A stretch of DNA of 64,000 bases from Rhizophagus clarus (GCA_015698045.1 BLAL01000183.1:620001-684000); one strand, 5' to 3'. Positions 22,789 through 34,684 are shown, counted from the stretch's first letter. Notes: a model not told the origin generated them from the letters alone. Made by a program: numbers and translations.

Positions 22789-24611
22789 AACACTCTTATT
22801 AATATATTTTTCCAATGTATTTCTTCTCACTAACGTCCTAAACAATGTTCTACTATCGAGTTTTTTACTTTATTGGTTTTTCTAAAAAATAAATACAAAG
22901 GTACATTTTTTGTTGAAATTTCTTTTTCCATACTGTTAACACTCTTACTAATATTTTTTTCTAATGTGTTTCCTCCTACTAACGTTCCTACTAATAATGT
23001 TCTACTGTTAAACATTTTTTATTCCTTATTTTTACTAATACTTCTACTAACATTAACACTAACATTAATACTTATACTTTATATTTTTTTTTATTGACGT
23101 TTCTTTTTTACTTCTACTAACTTTCATACTAACATTAATACTAACACTTTCTAATGTAAAAATTTTTTTATTAACGTTCCTTTTCTTTTGCTAACACTTC
23201 TACTAATATTCATACTAATACTTTTATTATTAACATTTTACTTTCTTTCAAATTAAATAGATATAATGAAATGAAAACAAGCAAACAAGTGAACATTAAT
23301 TGTAAATTTGTGTAAAGAGTAGTGAATTTTTTTTATAATATTTTTTGTATAATATTTTTTTTTTATTATCGATTGAAAATATAAATAAAACTTTCAGTAA
23401 TTACAATTAAATGAATTAAATTACTTTTAAATTACAATTGTATTTAAATTATAAATCTACTACTATTAATGCCCCATAAATGCTATACTTTTCGGCTATC
23501 TGATATGTGTGAAAATTATGAAATTATGCTTATATTTCAAATACAAATAGGATACATATCGGGTATATATAGGATACTTATTAGCACTATCCGATAAGTG
23601 TATAATATCTGTCTGATATTTTTTTAAAATATGTCGGGTACCTAATAAATCTATGATATGTAACTGATATTTAACTACCCAATATATATGAGAAATGTAC
23701 CCAATATGTATGTTATATGTCACCGATTTTCTGCATCCGATGGGTACATATCGGGTACCCGATATGTGTAGTATTATTAAATAGCATACACATATTTCAC
23801 ACATATCGGGTACATATCAGATAGCCGATATGTACCTAATATGTACCCGATAGCATCGATTTTGACCAGTCGTATGAGACTTGCGGAGGTAAGATCTCTT
23901 CAGATTAATTACTATGAACCAGATTCTTCGAATATTCTGGCATAGTATAAAGAAGACTATTCTTGGTATTGTACAAGTTATTTAAAAAGTAGAGGAGAAA
24001 AGAAAAAGAATCCTGATCTTTGACCATTTCTTTCTATGGAGAAGAACCCAGAACGCGTCAGAGAATTACTCACCTGGATCTGAAATGCAATCAAGGCAGA
24101 AAATAAAGTTGCGTGATCCTGTTTATACTGAAAGTGGAACATGTAATGCTTGGCTATTTAATGAATTCTTAAAACAAGAGCCTTATAGAACCATACCTGG
24201 AAAATTAAGAGATTATGGAGCTAAACACGCTTCCAGAATTCATGGTGGTAAGAAAGCAACTCCCCAATATCTTAAACTGCTTTCAAGAATTGCAATGAGA
24301 CAAGAATCAAACCATCTTGATGCAGGCGATAATTATGCTATAGGCAATACAAAATCAGAGGAGTCCAGCCCTGAATCTGATTCTGAGAATACACCAAGTC
24401 CACTTCATCGCCCCAGCCTGCCAAAAGCGCTAAAAGCAAAAATAATAATTATAACCCTTTCAAGGGACAAATAGCAGAAATTGATTCAATGTTAGCTAGT
24501 TTCTAAATTATAAATTATATAACTAATATCTGATATTATCAACAGTCTGGAGTGGTGATCACGTAATTTTATTTTTTGTTTAAAGATACAACGTATAATA
24601 CACATTATTTA

Positions 24612-25523
24612 TGGCGTATTTAGGTGTTATTAATTTACCAGAACTATTAGAACAGATTTTACATTTTTTATTGATAGATAAATCTCTCTACCCCACTCTA
24701 TTTGTTTCCCAATTGTGGTACAGATGCAGTAGTCCCATTCTATGGAGGCGCATCAAGCTAAAGGGGGGCAAAGAAGAGGATAAATTTTGATTGGAAAGAT
24801 TTTTAAAAATAGTAACTGGAGGAGGGATAAAACCAGTTTATAGCTCAAAACTAACTCATCTTAAAATAGTACACTACCATTCACTTTCAAATAAAAAAAT
24901 CAAAGGCATTATGCATACTTTCCAAAATATAACTCATTTAGATTTCGAAGAAAGTATGAAGTCTGTATCTATTAGTAAAGTTCTAAAGCTAATAGCAGAA
25001 TCATATCCAAATTTGAAGTATCTCAATATATCCGCTTCACATGAGGGATTTAAAAATGATAAAGGCCTATGTGCAATCGCACAATCATGCCACAAACTAG
25101 AATATCTAAATATCTCTAATCGTACAGAGTTTTCTGAAATATCAATTTGTAATGTTATTTGCTCTTGCCCAAAGCTTCAACAACTCAACCTTAGCTATTG
25201 TGGAATTACTGATAAAACTATCGAAGAAATTGCTAGATCATGTCATATTTTAATTTAAGGGGTGTTATAAAATTAGCAAAGGAGTCGTAAATAAGCTAAA
25301 TCCAAATATTCACATAGAGAATTTTAAGGAAATTTTATCACCTCCTGATCTCATTGGAGCAGTTAGAAATCATCTTATACAGAACAATGTTTTTAGTAGA
25401 CAGATTTTAGCTTAGGGTCTTCAGCGCCTCTTAGATTTAAGTATGCGAGATAATTTGCTGTGGTATTCTGATCCAGGGTTGGCTAGATCAATAGTCCGGA
25501 GTAATAATCTTCAGCTCAGATGA
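24612..25523 (+). pseudogene. F-box/LRR protein, decayed
   Basis: F-box proteins choose substrates for SCF ubiquitin ligases. The N-terminus at 24612 reads MAYLGVINLPELLEQILHFL, with 'SQLWYRC' and 'LWRRIKL' further on, a good F-box pattern. Leucine-rich repeats follow from ~24950: 'YPNLKYLNIS', 'CHKLEYLNIS', 'CPKLQQLNLS' and 'LRGCYKIS' after a frameshift near 25258. In-frame stops include TGA near 24788 and TAG near 25413. The family is greatly expanded in arbuscular mycorrhizal fungi. Its place between the recombinase and the other element genes, with no TIR of its own, suggests it was captured by the giant element. Confidence 0.78.
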
Positions 25524-26069
25524 ATTTGCTGGGCCACTCCTGTACGACAAAAAATAAGTGGATCACAAGACAGGTCTTGTGCGATATAATAATTTTCGCA
25601 TATACCGAAAAGAAGTTAACCACACTAACCAATACCTCTATTTTTTTCCCAAACAAACATGAGAAAATGGGAAAGAAAATATACACACAATACAGGACTT
25701 ACCGTAAAAGTAAATATTAACATCAAAAGCATATGTTATGAAAGGCTGAGGACTTCGCAATTTCGAGATCGCTGGATGTAAGACCAACTATGGGTCTTTC
25801 TGGTAGATCTACATGTGAAAAGGTATGAGGATTCTGTTTACATGTGCTTCCATGAAACTCTTGGCATTATACGACATTGATAATCATTTTTCTTATCTCT
25901 TTAACTCCTCCCAGCAAGATATAAAGCATATAGGAGTATGTGAAAGTTCAGCCAACTTCCCTGCGAAAATTTTTAAGGTATGTATATGTCAGAAGTTATG
26001 TATGTATGGGAACGAGCATCAAGCCAAAAAAAATTCTCACTATGAGCCTTGAAATTAGGAATCGAAAAA

Positions 26070-26345
26070 ATGGCCAATATTATAAACTTCAGATTTAAAG
26101 TCCATAATAAATCAGATGATAACATCTTCACAATCAAAATAGCCTGGCAAACATTGGTCAGAAATGCCATACCCACTATCAGAGAAGAAATGGCAAGACA
26201 AAATATCGAGATTCCTAATAACATTAAGCTTCGTGTAGAAGATTCAAGAGGGCCGGAGAAAGTGTTGGAACCAGATGATAGGATTTCTAAGTATTTTAAT
26301 ATTGATCACATTGAGGAGGGTCTCATCCTCATATATCCCCAGTAG
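26070..26345 (+). CDS. Small unknown protein, possibly ubiquitin-like fold
   Basis: About 91 residues from MANIINFRFK; an in-frame ATG 21 bases upstream is also possible. It is open with no internal stop, which is unusual in this element. The end 'LEPDDRISKYFN..HIEEGLILI' recalls the end of the ubiquitin-like header of Crinkler-type effectors, but that is only a resemblance noticed by eye. The spacing of hydrophobic residues fits a small alpha/beta fold. Upstream DNA (25524-26048) has short broken coding-like stretches I cannot assign. Confidence 0.5.
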   Translation: MANIINFRFKVHNKSDDNIFTIKIAWQTLVRNAIPTIREEMARQNIEIPNNIKLRVEDSRGPEKVLEPDDRISKYFNIDHIEEGLILIYPQ

Positions 26346-26734
26346 TTAGATTTTTTTTTATCTATATTTCATTATCATGTAGCGCTATAGTCGTGCGAAT
26401 CGCCTTAACGGCCAATTTTTATGTATTATAGGTCGTGTTCTGGCAACGTTTTATTTCATAAATAAAGTATTATTATTGTACTGTACATGAGAAATGGATC
26501 ACGTGTAATGATGCAATGCCTGTGCTACATAAAAACCTATATTAATGCAACAGGGCAGACATACCTTATATTATATGTCGATTATTTGCCGATCATAATA
26601 TATGTGATATCACATTAAATTTAAAGCCTCATCCCAAACCACAAATGTTCTAAAAATTATATTTAATTATTTTATTTAATAATTTGAGTTATAAATAATT
26701 AAACGTAAAAGTATTGTGACAAAATAAAATGTGA

Positions 26735-27300
26735 TTCCAAAGTTAGCTTTAGGCCGAAATTTTCAATAATTCATATATATGCCGATCATCTACTAATTTG
26801 ACTTTGAAGCTTCGGGCCAAGCCACAGAACTTCAGGTCAAACTTGAAACTTTCAAGATACACTATTTAGGTGTTTAAGAATTAGTGGTAAAAATAATCAG
26901 AGAAAATTTTAGATAATCAAAAAGTTAGCTTTGGGCCAAAATTTTCAATAATTTATATATATGCTAATTATATACTAGTTGGCTTTAAAGCATTGGACAA
27001 AGCTACAGAACTTTAAGAGAAACTTGAAACTTCCAAAATACATTATTCAAGTATTTAAGAATTAGTGACAAAAATAATCATAAAAAAATTGTAGATAATT
27101 AAAAAGTTAGCTTTAGGCCAAAATTTTCAATAATCAATATCATATATATTATATATGCTGATCATCTGCTAATTTGACTTTGAAGTTTCGGGCCAAGCCA
27201 TAGAACTTCAGGTCAAACTAAACTTTTATAGTATATTATTTAGGTATTTAAGAATTAATGGCGAAATAAGCCAGAATAATTTTTGATAACTCAAAAGTTA
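26735..27300. repeat. ~183-bp tandem repeat, 3 copies
   Basis: Copies begin near 26740, 26922 and 27105 with 'agttagctttaggccaaaa' and share 'ttaagaattagtg' further on. They lie in the left non-coding part of the 8-bp-TSD element. Confidence 0.8.
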
Positions 27301-27635
27301 TCATTAAATAAATAATTGCAATTATTGTAAGATTAATAAGGCTAATTTTTGGCAAACTTTTATAAACTTTTTAAGAATTTATTCATTAACAATAATAAAT
27401 AAATAAGGTAAAATGATTAAAAATTATATTGTTCATTTTTTTATAAATAGACTTCTAAAATTCACAAAAAAATTTTATAAAAATTCATTTATATTTTTTT
27501 TTAATATAAACAAATTACTATTTAATTCAATAAAAAAGCATTATTTTTTTAAACATTTAAAATATAAAATAACACTTCCTCCACTGCAAACTTTATAATA
27601 TCTATATAAAATTTTAAAGGAAATTATTCAAAAAA

Positions 27636-30399
27636 ATGTCAACAGAATCTACCTGCAATTTTAATTCAACTGATTGCAAAGGAATAATTAGACCAATTAC
27701 TAATAATACAAAAATTCCAATAACACAAAAAGAATTTATTTTAGTTGGCATGAAATTATGTCAAACTCATTACAATAAATTTATTGTTAATGAAACTCAT
27801 AGCCTTAAATATAATGAAATTTGTTCTCATCTAAAGCATGATGAATATCAAAGTCAATCAAAAAATCCAGATAAGAAATCAAAAAACTTTAATCTTAGAA
27901 AAGTTCCAAAAAGATTAATTTCAATTTTAAATTTAGATGAGACTGCTAAAATTTGTAGTTTGTGCAGAAAAAAGACAGATAGTGACCCTGATTATAATAT
28001 GTTGGAAGAATATAATGCACCAATTTCCAGAAAAAAAAATGATAGTGATAATATTTTAAAAGTAGGAAATCATACTTATTCATTCAGAAAAGATGTTTTA
28101 TATACTGGTGAAGAATTAAAACAATTTGAATCAGATTATCAAGAAATAATAACACAACTAACAATTATAGATGAAATTAGTTTAAGTGGCAAAATTAAAA
28201 AAATGTCTAATATTCTTTATAAGAATCAAAGAATATTAGGACAAAAAACAATTTATGATCCTGATGAATTTAAAAATATGTTAGAAATAGAAGATGCAGA
28301 TTTAATTGGTTTTTTTGATGAATTATATCAAGGAACTAATCCTAATACTAAATCTGATAAAACAAATAACAATAATAAGAAAAAATTGGTTTCATTATGT
28401 TACTTTTTAGCTAGTATTAATAATAAATACATAAATGGAATAAAAGCAGATATTGGATCATATTTAGAAACTTCTGGAGCATCACCTGCTTCTATTGATA
28501 CACTTTCAAATATAGGATTATCAGTATCTAGAAAAACAGTAAATCGACAAAAAACCCTTATTTCAGAAAATCATCAAAATACTGTAAAAAGTTACTGTTT
28601 ACAAAATATTGAAAAGATGTTTGTACTTAATATTGATGATTATCATAATATTCATAGAAGAAATTAACCAACATTATTAAAAACGTATGATATTAATCAT
28701 TTTGTAACAATATTATTGAATTCAAATTCTAATATACCTAAAATATCTTTTTATTCATCAAATAATATTTCAATTTATAATTCTAAAGGTATTGATTTTG
28801 AATTAATTATAAATTATATTAATAATAATTTTATGGATAAATTAGAAAAAAGTTATTATCAACATACTGAAATTTGGAAACAACATTTATCTGATGATTC
28901 ATATGAAAATAAATGGAATTTTTACTATTCATGATTATGATGAACGCATTCAAAATCAGCAGGAATTAAGATCAATGAAAAATAGTAAATTAGTAGATTT
29001 TATTTTGCATTCTTTACATAATACAAAAGATTATATTGAATCTGCAAATATTTTATTTGCAACATTTGAAAAAATAGAACAAGAAGATTATTTAAATAAT
29101 TTTGTGATTTCAACAATTTGTGATTGGCCTGGACAAATAAATTTAAGAAGAGCTATTACATTAAGACTTAATGAAAAAGATAATTCTGGAATTCCATCTC
29201 AAATATTAAGCTTAATTCCTATGATTAAACCATTTCATGTTTCTTTAAATAGTAGGGAAACATTATTTCAAATATATCATTTTTTTTTTAAAATGATATA
29301 TCATAATCTTTTTGGAGAAAATAAAATTTTAGTACAAAAACCAAAACCAAGGCTTATTGATCTAATATTAAATCTTACTTTTTATGGATGGAAAAATATC
29401 TGTAATTTAATTATTAATCGTTTTAAAAATATAAAGGATATAGAATATTTAATATTGATTGATTTATTAGATAATTCTTTACCACTTATTTTAGAAATAT
29501 ATGCAAAACTCTTTAGATGTGGATTTTATAAAGGATATTTAGAAGGTATTGTGAGAATTTGGGTCTTATTTCAAAGGTTACAAAGACATAATTATAATAA
29601 AGCATCACTTATATTTTTAAGTGATGTATTTTATTGGACAATAAATAAGCATCCAATTATTGATATTTTAAAAAATAATCTACCAATTTTCAATGATTAT
29701 TTTGTTGAAAATTTTCATAGTTCTCTTAGATATCAAACAGCTGAATCAAATACAGAAAAACAAATTATTCAAAAAGCAAAAATTATTGATATTGAAAGAA
29801 ATGATGAGGAGTTTAAAAGTGCATTTATTAATACAAGAAATACAAAGATTTCAAAAGTTAAATTAATTTCCTTAGAGAAAAAGGTTTCATTGATTTTATT
29901 ATCACTTTTTGATGAAATTTATCATAATATTGGAAAAACAAAAAATAATAATAATGAAACATTTGAACTTCCAAGTTTTAATAATAAAATTGTAGATATA
30001 AGAGTTCTTCCTTTAGCTTGGAGTACTTCAAATCTACCAGATGAAGAGAAAATTTGTGATGCAGAAAATTGTAATATTACAAATTCATCATCAAATATTG
30101 TTTTAATATGTGGACATAGTTATCATAAAGAATGTTTAAGTTTTCTTAATGAAAAATGTGAGTATTACTTTAATTATTTGTCAAAAAACATTAAAACAAA
30201 TATTATTAGTTTAAATAAAAGATCATTTAAGTCATTAAATGATGATAAAATAGCTGAAATTACAAAAAATAATAATGATCTAGATGATGATTATGAAGAT
30301 GAAAATGTTGAAACACTTTTGGAGGAAACAGAAGAAAATATAGATAATCAATATGAAATTCAATATAATATATGGCTAAATTACAATAATAATATGTAA
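27636..30399 (+). pseudogene. Large putative transposase of an unclassified family, one stop and one frameshift
   Basis: About 915 residues if read through. The N-terminal third has Cys pairs (CSLCRK near 27955). The middle has 'LNIDDYHNIHRR' (~28630-28660), whose paired Asp are candidate catalytic residues. Later come 'DWPGQ', 'PMIKPFHVSLNSRE' and 'FNDYFVENFHSS' (~29690), whose Glu may complete a D-D-E set. The C-terminus has a RING-like Cys/His cluster (C-x4-C ... CGHSYHKEC) and an acidic Asp/Glu tail. A TAA near 28665 and a frameshift near 28918 interrupt it. Codon use is more A/T-rich than in the surrounding giant element, as expected for a separate insertion. A transposase role is inferred from its place between TIRs and TSDs; the family is repetitive in Glomeromycotina as I recall it. 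Confidence 0.7.
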
Positions 30400-31166
30400 A
30401 TAATAGAAGTTTCATTTAAATTTTTAATAAATATATTATAAATAAAAAATTAATATTAGTAAAACTTTAAAACAAAAATTAATTATATACTGCAATATTA
30501 AAGTAACTGAAAATTATATCTAAAATTTTAGTATATAAATTTATATATAAACAGTAATTAAACTCAGAGTTAAATATTTTCCTAAAGGTTAAAAATTAAA
30601 ATTTAAAGTCAAAATTTTAAGTTCACATTATATTACATAGCTTTAAAAATGATTAAATAATATAAAACATTAAAATTTAATAACTCCGCAAATATCAATC
30701 CGATTTCGATGATATTACCACCATTCAAATCCTCTCACTGAGACGAATCTATTGGTATGTGTTTCATCAAAATCTGATCACTGGATGTTGAGATCGTAAA
30801 ATTTGAACTTTTATATATTTCATTAACTATAAAAATTATATAATATAATGTAAATTCAGCCAATTCGACCATTTTGAGTCCTGAAATGGCCAAATAAAAA
30901 TTATTTTAGATTTATGTAAGTAGAATTTGCAAAAAAATAACCCATAATGGTATTTTTTTTATGTGATAATATCGAATAGATGACTAGTAAATGATCGGCA
31001 AAATGATCGGCAATAATGTGATAAAATAAGGATGTCCGCCCTGTTTATTAATGCCCAGTATTCTCTTTCCCGAACAAAAATAAAAATTTATCTTACTCCG
31101 GAACGTAACACTGAACGTAACACTATTTTTTATCCGAGCCTATTTCCACTATAAAAACGTAACACT

Positions 31167-32346
31167 ATGTCTGAAACTAACACTCCCGCCTCTACTTCCA
31201 CCTCCATTACTGCTACTGGAAATGACTCAGTCACGCTTGCGGACGAAATTAAAAAATATAAAACGAAGGAGCTAATAGATTTCTTGCGTAAAGAGGAGGA
31301 CCTGGGTCTTAGTGAGAAGGCTCTCGAAATTTTAGAAACGCAAGAGGTTGACGGTCGTGCCTTCCTCAAGGTAACCGAAGAAAAGCTTGAGAAGTGGGGA
31401 ATGCCAGGTGGACCAGTTATAAAGCTTGCGGACTTTGCCAAGGAGTGTAGGGAGAAGAAATTAAGGGCTTTTTCGACGTACCGCAGTTTGAAGGAAGTTT
31501 TGGCGAAATATAACATCGGTGGCAATGGTATAGGCACTATTCGTCAATTCCCGCCGGTAAGTTTATTAAACTCCACATAGACTTAGATCTTATATGTAAC
31601 CACTAACATCGTACAATCTTCTAGGCGACCTACAAACTCGATGATGATGATGAGGAGTTGGTGCAGTGTATAAAGGAAATAAAGCGTAGGTTGGGGAACA
31701 TGGGAACCTTACTTGCTGATAGCAACGAAGCTATGCGCTGTGAATATATTTCACCTTACTTGCTGATAGCAACGAAGCTATGCGCTGTGAATATATTTCA
31801 ACCATCCTCCACGCTTCGCTATATATCGTCAAAAGAATAATATCTGGTAAAGATCTTACCTTGGTTCCTCAGCTCGAAGTCGTTGGTGAAGAAAGTACTG
31901 GCCGGGTTGACTATGCAATCAAGACCCTCGAGGAGCTTATTTGTATAACGGAAGGGAAGTTACATCAAGTAACCATGGGCTTTGCCCAAAATTTGGTCCA
32001 ATGTGAGAGCGCCCTTCAAGTTAATAAAAAGAATAGGATACGTAAATCAGGCGATGCATTTGGGGAAGACTTCGACTATATACACGGCATCGTTACAACA
32101 GCCTCAGATTGGTATTTTATTCTTTTCGCATCGGATGGAATATCAAGCACGAGCAAGGACCCCATCAATATCCGATTTACCGAGTCAGCCTTGAAGGAAG
32201 GATCGGATGACGAAAAAGATTTGCGTAAAAATGTGAAGCGGGTTATGGAGGTCATCGTTGGGTTGTTGAAGGATAGGCTGGAGTGTGTGGATGAAGAACC
32301 GGATAGGAAGAGGGCTAGGGTGGAGGGTTATCGTTCGAAAAAATAA
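31167..32346 (+). pseudogene. SAM-domain protein with C-terminal PD-(D/E)XK-like domain, frame broken by a 47-bp duplication
   Basis: Exon 1 is 31167-31556. The intron 31557-31624 (68 bp, GTAAGT...CTTCTAG, phase 0) is clean. Exon 2 runs from 31625. Residues ~25-95 match a sterile alpha motif: 'YKTKELIDFLRKEEDLGLSE', 'EVDGRAFLKVTEEKLEKWGM'. The C-terminal part has 'GRVDYAIK' and, about 10 residues on, 'ELICITEGK'. This D...E-x-K pattern fits PD-(D/E)XK nucleases and related inactive folds of Crinkler-type proteins. A 47-bp direct tandem duplication (31707-31753, 31754-31800) shifts the frame within exon 2; without it the two halves join. Base composition is less A/T-rich than the neighbours. 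The gene has few other lesions, so it may be a later acquisition. Confidence 0.78.
31707..31800 (+). repeat. Perfect 47-bp tandem duplication
   Basis: Two identical 47-bp copies adjoin at 31753/31754, each starting 'ccttacttgctgatagcaac' and ending 'gaatatatttca'. It changes the reading frame of the SAM/nuclease-like gene. The lack of any mismatch suggests a very recent event. Confidence 0.95.
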
Positions 32347-32516
32347 TCATGTATAATAGTCTAGATGTCATGTATCACGGGCTACGTCCCGAACATTTGT
32401 ATTTATTTTTTGCATGTATTAATAAAAAAATTTTCTCTTGGCAAATTTCGCTGATGACCTTCAGGAAAAACACTTGATTTTTTTATTTTGAATATATCCA
32501 TATTTTATAAAAAATA

Positions 32517-34081
32517 ATGGCAAATACTCACTCTACTCACTCCATTGATTCATTAAGAGAATTAAATTCGAAGCTCTTAGCCGAGATTACTGAACTTAGA
32601 AAGGAGAATGCTGAAGTCAGGGCTGAGAATATCGAAGTTAAAGCTGAGAATGTAAAATTAAGGCGTGCTTTGGAAGAACATGAAGCCAGATTCACAAATC
32701 TAGAGCAGAGAGATAAAGAAAAGACCAACCTTATTGCTAAATTAGATGATGATATCAGGGAAATCAAACAGGAACAAAATGCTGTTAATATTTCGGCACA
32801 AAGCAATACATCCATACCAAAATCTCCAATTCATTCAATAACTTCCCAATCATCTATCTCGCCACCTATTGAGGATCATTCTGATCATTCTATTGAAAAG
32901 AATAATGCTGACCCTATATCTCAGGATTTCGGTTCAATACCTTTAGATCAAACTAATATACCTTCCGTCATAGACCAGTATGTTACTACCCAATCATTGG
33001 AGGATGATAGAGAGACGGATGTTTTCTTGAATGATGTTGATAAGAAAATGGTTAGCGATAAGATAAGGCAGAGGAATAGGGAGAAGAAAATTCAACATGA
33101 GTCAACTGTCCCTTCCAACTTATCGCTTGTTACAGAAACTTCCCTAAGAAATGATGAAATCGAAAGTAGCACAAAACCCGTTTCCTCGGGAAACGATCAA
33201 TCAAGACTAGAGCGACTTAAGTCTGATTTCTCTACCACTGACGATTCTGATGAGATTGAACTTACTAAAAATCAGAATATAGAGCTTGATCTAATACGCG
33301 ATTTACTGAATTGTAGTATCGTTGCTCCGCCTAATGAACAACATTCGACTATAAAATCCTCTGAAGCGTGCAACCAAGTCACAACACAAAATTTAATCCA
33401 TTTGTTTCGGAATACAGTACGGGTTGGACATGAGGAGATCTTGTCCTGGATTTGTTATTCAGATAATTTTGAAAATAAAGTTGCTGAAATTTGTCGTAAT
33501 ACAGGAGTTACCGATAAAACTGCGAGAACACAAATATATAAGGAAATGTTAGAACACCTACGCTAGTTGCCTTACGGATTAAAACTCTTAGAGCCAAAAA
33601 AATTCGCAAATTATTTGGAAAGAATGGTGTAGGAATGGATAAAATTAAGTATGTCACTTGCAGTGCAAATGAGATTTCAAAACTAACTAATGCACAAATT
33701 CAAAATGTTATAGATCAAGTAACCTCAAAAACCGTTTCCTCAGGAAACGATCAGAGTCACGTGCCTTCAAAAACTGCCAATGGTAATGCATCTTCGAAAC
33801 CTGAGGTAAATGTCACTACCGCATCTTGTCCACCAATTCCTAGGACTAACTCAACTTATGACCGAGCCTATTTTCGCAACAAAATATTGGATCAATATCC
33901 TAACTTATATAGAGAATTTAGTAGTGAAAATTTCGATTATTATGGAATTAGAATTACCAATGAGAAATTATGCCCATTATGCAAGTTAGGCCATGATGAT
34001 GAGGAAAGTATAGAAGGTAGATATAAAGCTGGATCTTATTTTATTAAATGTGAACAGCGTGAAATTGAGATAATTGCATAG
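32517..34081 (+). pseudogene. Coiled-coil protein with C-terminal zinc-binding domain, one break
   Basis: Residues 10-90 are a strong coiled coil with repeated 'ELRKENAEVRAENIEVKAEN' heptads. A Ser/Thr/Gln-rich, probably disordered middle follows. A conserved block (33400-33566) ends 'RTQIYKEMLEHLR' before a TAG at 33566. From 33590 on, 'LKLLEPKKFANYLERM' and 'DKIKYVTCSANEISKLT' continue the same protein in shifted frames. The end has CPLCKLGHDD...FIKCEQ, a zinc-ribbon-like motif. The DKI...ISKLT module also occurs at the end of the RING gene at 37770, so the two share a domain. Molecular role unknown; self-assembly is plausible from the coiled coil. Confidence 0.7.
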
Positions 34082-34180
34082 TCTCATTATTTATTTGCTC
34101 ACGCTTCATTATGATATTTTTAATTTATGTTAACTATTACCTAATTTAAATTGATCTGTAATTATAGAAAAAAAGGAAAC

Positions 34181-34684
34181 ATGACCAAGTCCGATAAAAT
34201 ATTAACCCCTGAATATCTGGATTGGCATGCCAAATTAAGTGGGTTACCAAGCGTTTTGACAGATAAGATTCGTACCAATTTATACAAAAGATATAAAAAA
34301 GAAACTGGAAATGAGCCATGGCAATTATCAGAAGCCATGATAAGTATATCAGAAAAACCTCAATCCTCTGATTTCAAACCTATCACCTTCGAAGCCAGAC
34401 CCGATCAAGAATTAATTATCAAATCCGTCTTAGAGCACTTCCCATACTTGAAATTCCGAAATAGCTTTAGAGGGATTGATAATTATGATTTTACATCACC
34501 ATGGAGCTCACCATGCCCTATTTGTGATGGAAAACATGGGAATTATGGATTACATGGCTCATGGTACTGCGAAAATGGGAATCAGTTCCCTTATGATCCT
34601 GAATTAACGAAGTTCTATTCACAAGATAAGTTGGAATATTGTCTTACCTGCAACACTTCAAGTAATAAACTCAAGTTCGCATAG
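34181..34684 (+). CDS. Zinc-ribbon protein of unknown function
   Basis: 167 residues from the ATG giving MTKSDKILTPEYLDW. An N-terminal helical region is followed by 'HFPYLKFRNSFRGIDNYD', then CPICDGKHGNYGLHGSWYC, and two more Cys near the end (CLTCNT). The CPIC...YC pattern resembles the zinc site of the PrimPol gene (CPICRIKHK...LKC), suggesting a nucleic-acid-linked role in the same element. There is no internal stop. A short intron upstream, ending 'attatag' near 34167, is possible, so the N-terminus is not certain. Confidence 0.62.
   Translation: MTKSDKILTPEYLDWHAKLSGLPSVLTDKIRTNLYKRYKKETGNEPWQLSEAMISISEKPQSSDFKPITFEARPDQELIIKSVLEHFPYLKFRNSFRGIDNYDFTSPWSSPCPICDGKHGNYGLHGSWYCENGNQFPYDPELTKFYSQDKLEYCLTCNTSSNKLKFA

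Larger units (their letters stand above)
19391..23871. mobile_element. CACTA-like (EnSpm/CMC-type) non-autonomous transposon nested in the recombinase gene
   Basis: The left end reads CACTGGTCAAAATC from 19391. The right end, on the other strand from 23871, reads GACTGGTCAAAATC. Both continue into 'tatcgggtacatat'-type subterminal repeats for several hundred bases (19391-19610 and 23480-23860). A 3-bp duplication gta flanks it (19388-19390, 23872-23874), as expected for CACTA elements. Removing the insert plus one gta restores the host codon frame exactly. I find no transposase inside. The interior holds an exon-like array (19900-20290), A/T-rich microsatellites (20800-20940), a G/C-richer patch (20950-21010) and a 210-bp tandem duplication. 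Confidence 0.85.
18744..24506 (+). pseudogene. Tyrosine recombinase-like protein, split by a nested transposon and decayed
   Basis: Would catalyse site-specific strand exchange. The N-terminal part is 18744-19262. A frame change leads to 'IPIREDLADVIVMLS', ending at 19390. After the inserted CACTA-like element the frame resumes exactly at 23875 with MRLAEVRSLQI, whose first Arg fits the box-I catalytic Arg. 'YGAKHASRIHGG' (about 24215-24250) contains H-A-S-R, matching the H-x-x-R motif. 'NHLDAGDNYAIG' provides the expected Tyr nucleophile close behind a His. A Ser/Glu/Pro-rich tail ends at 24506. Stops: TGA near 18774, TAG near 23941, TGA near 24022 and 24078. Frameshifts lie near 19262, 24110 and 24430. 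The recombinase assignment rests on motif spacing only; a Crypton-like relationship is possible. Confidence 0.68.
26549..31046. mobile_element. 4.5-kb DNA transposon with perfect 8-bp TSD, nested in the giant element
   Basis: The left end starts AACAGGGCAGACAT (26549). The right end, read from 31046 on the other strand, starts AAACAGGGCGGACAT, and both continue into 'ttgccgatcat'. The direct repeat attaatgc occurs at 26541-26548 and 31047-31054. Inside are a long gene (27636-30399) and a ~183-bp tandem repeat. An 8-bp TSD is shared by hAT, KDZ and some other superfamilies. The protein does not look like hAT or KDZ to me, so I leave the superfamily open. Confidence 0.88.

Noticed and set aside
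27636-30399. KDZ or hAT transposase
   Set aside because: The 8-bp TSD would fit both, but I do not see the hAT C-terminal dimerisation block or the KDZ Tyr-Asp...Cys signature. Left unclassified.
32537-32815. Leu/Ser-rich minus-strand ORF
   Set aside because: It is the antisense shadow of the coiled-coil heptads on the plus strand.
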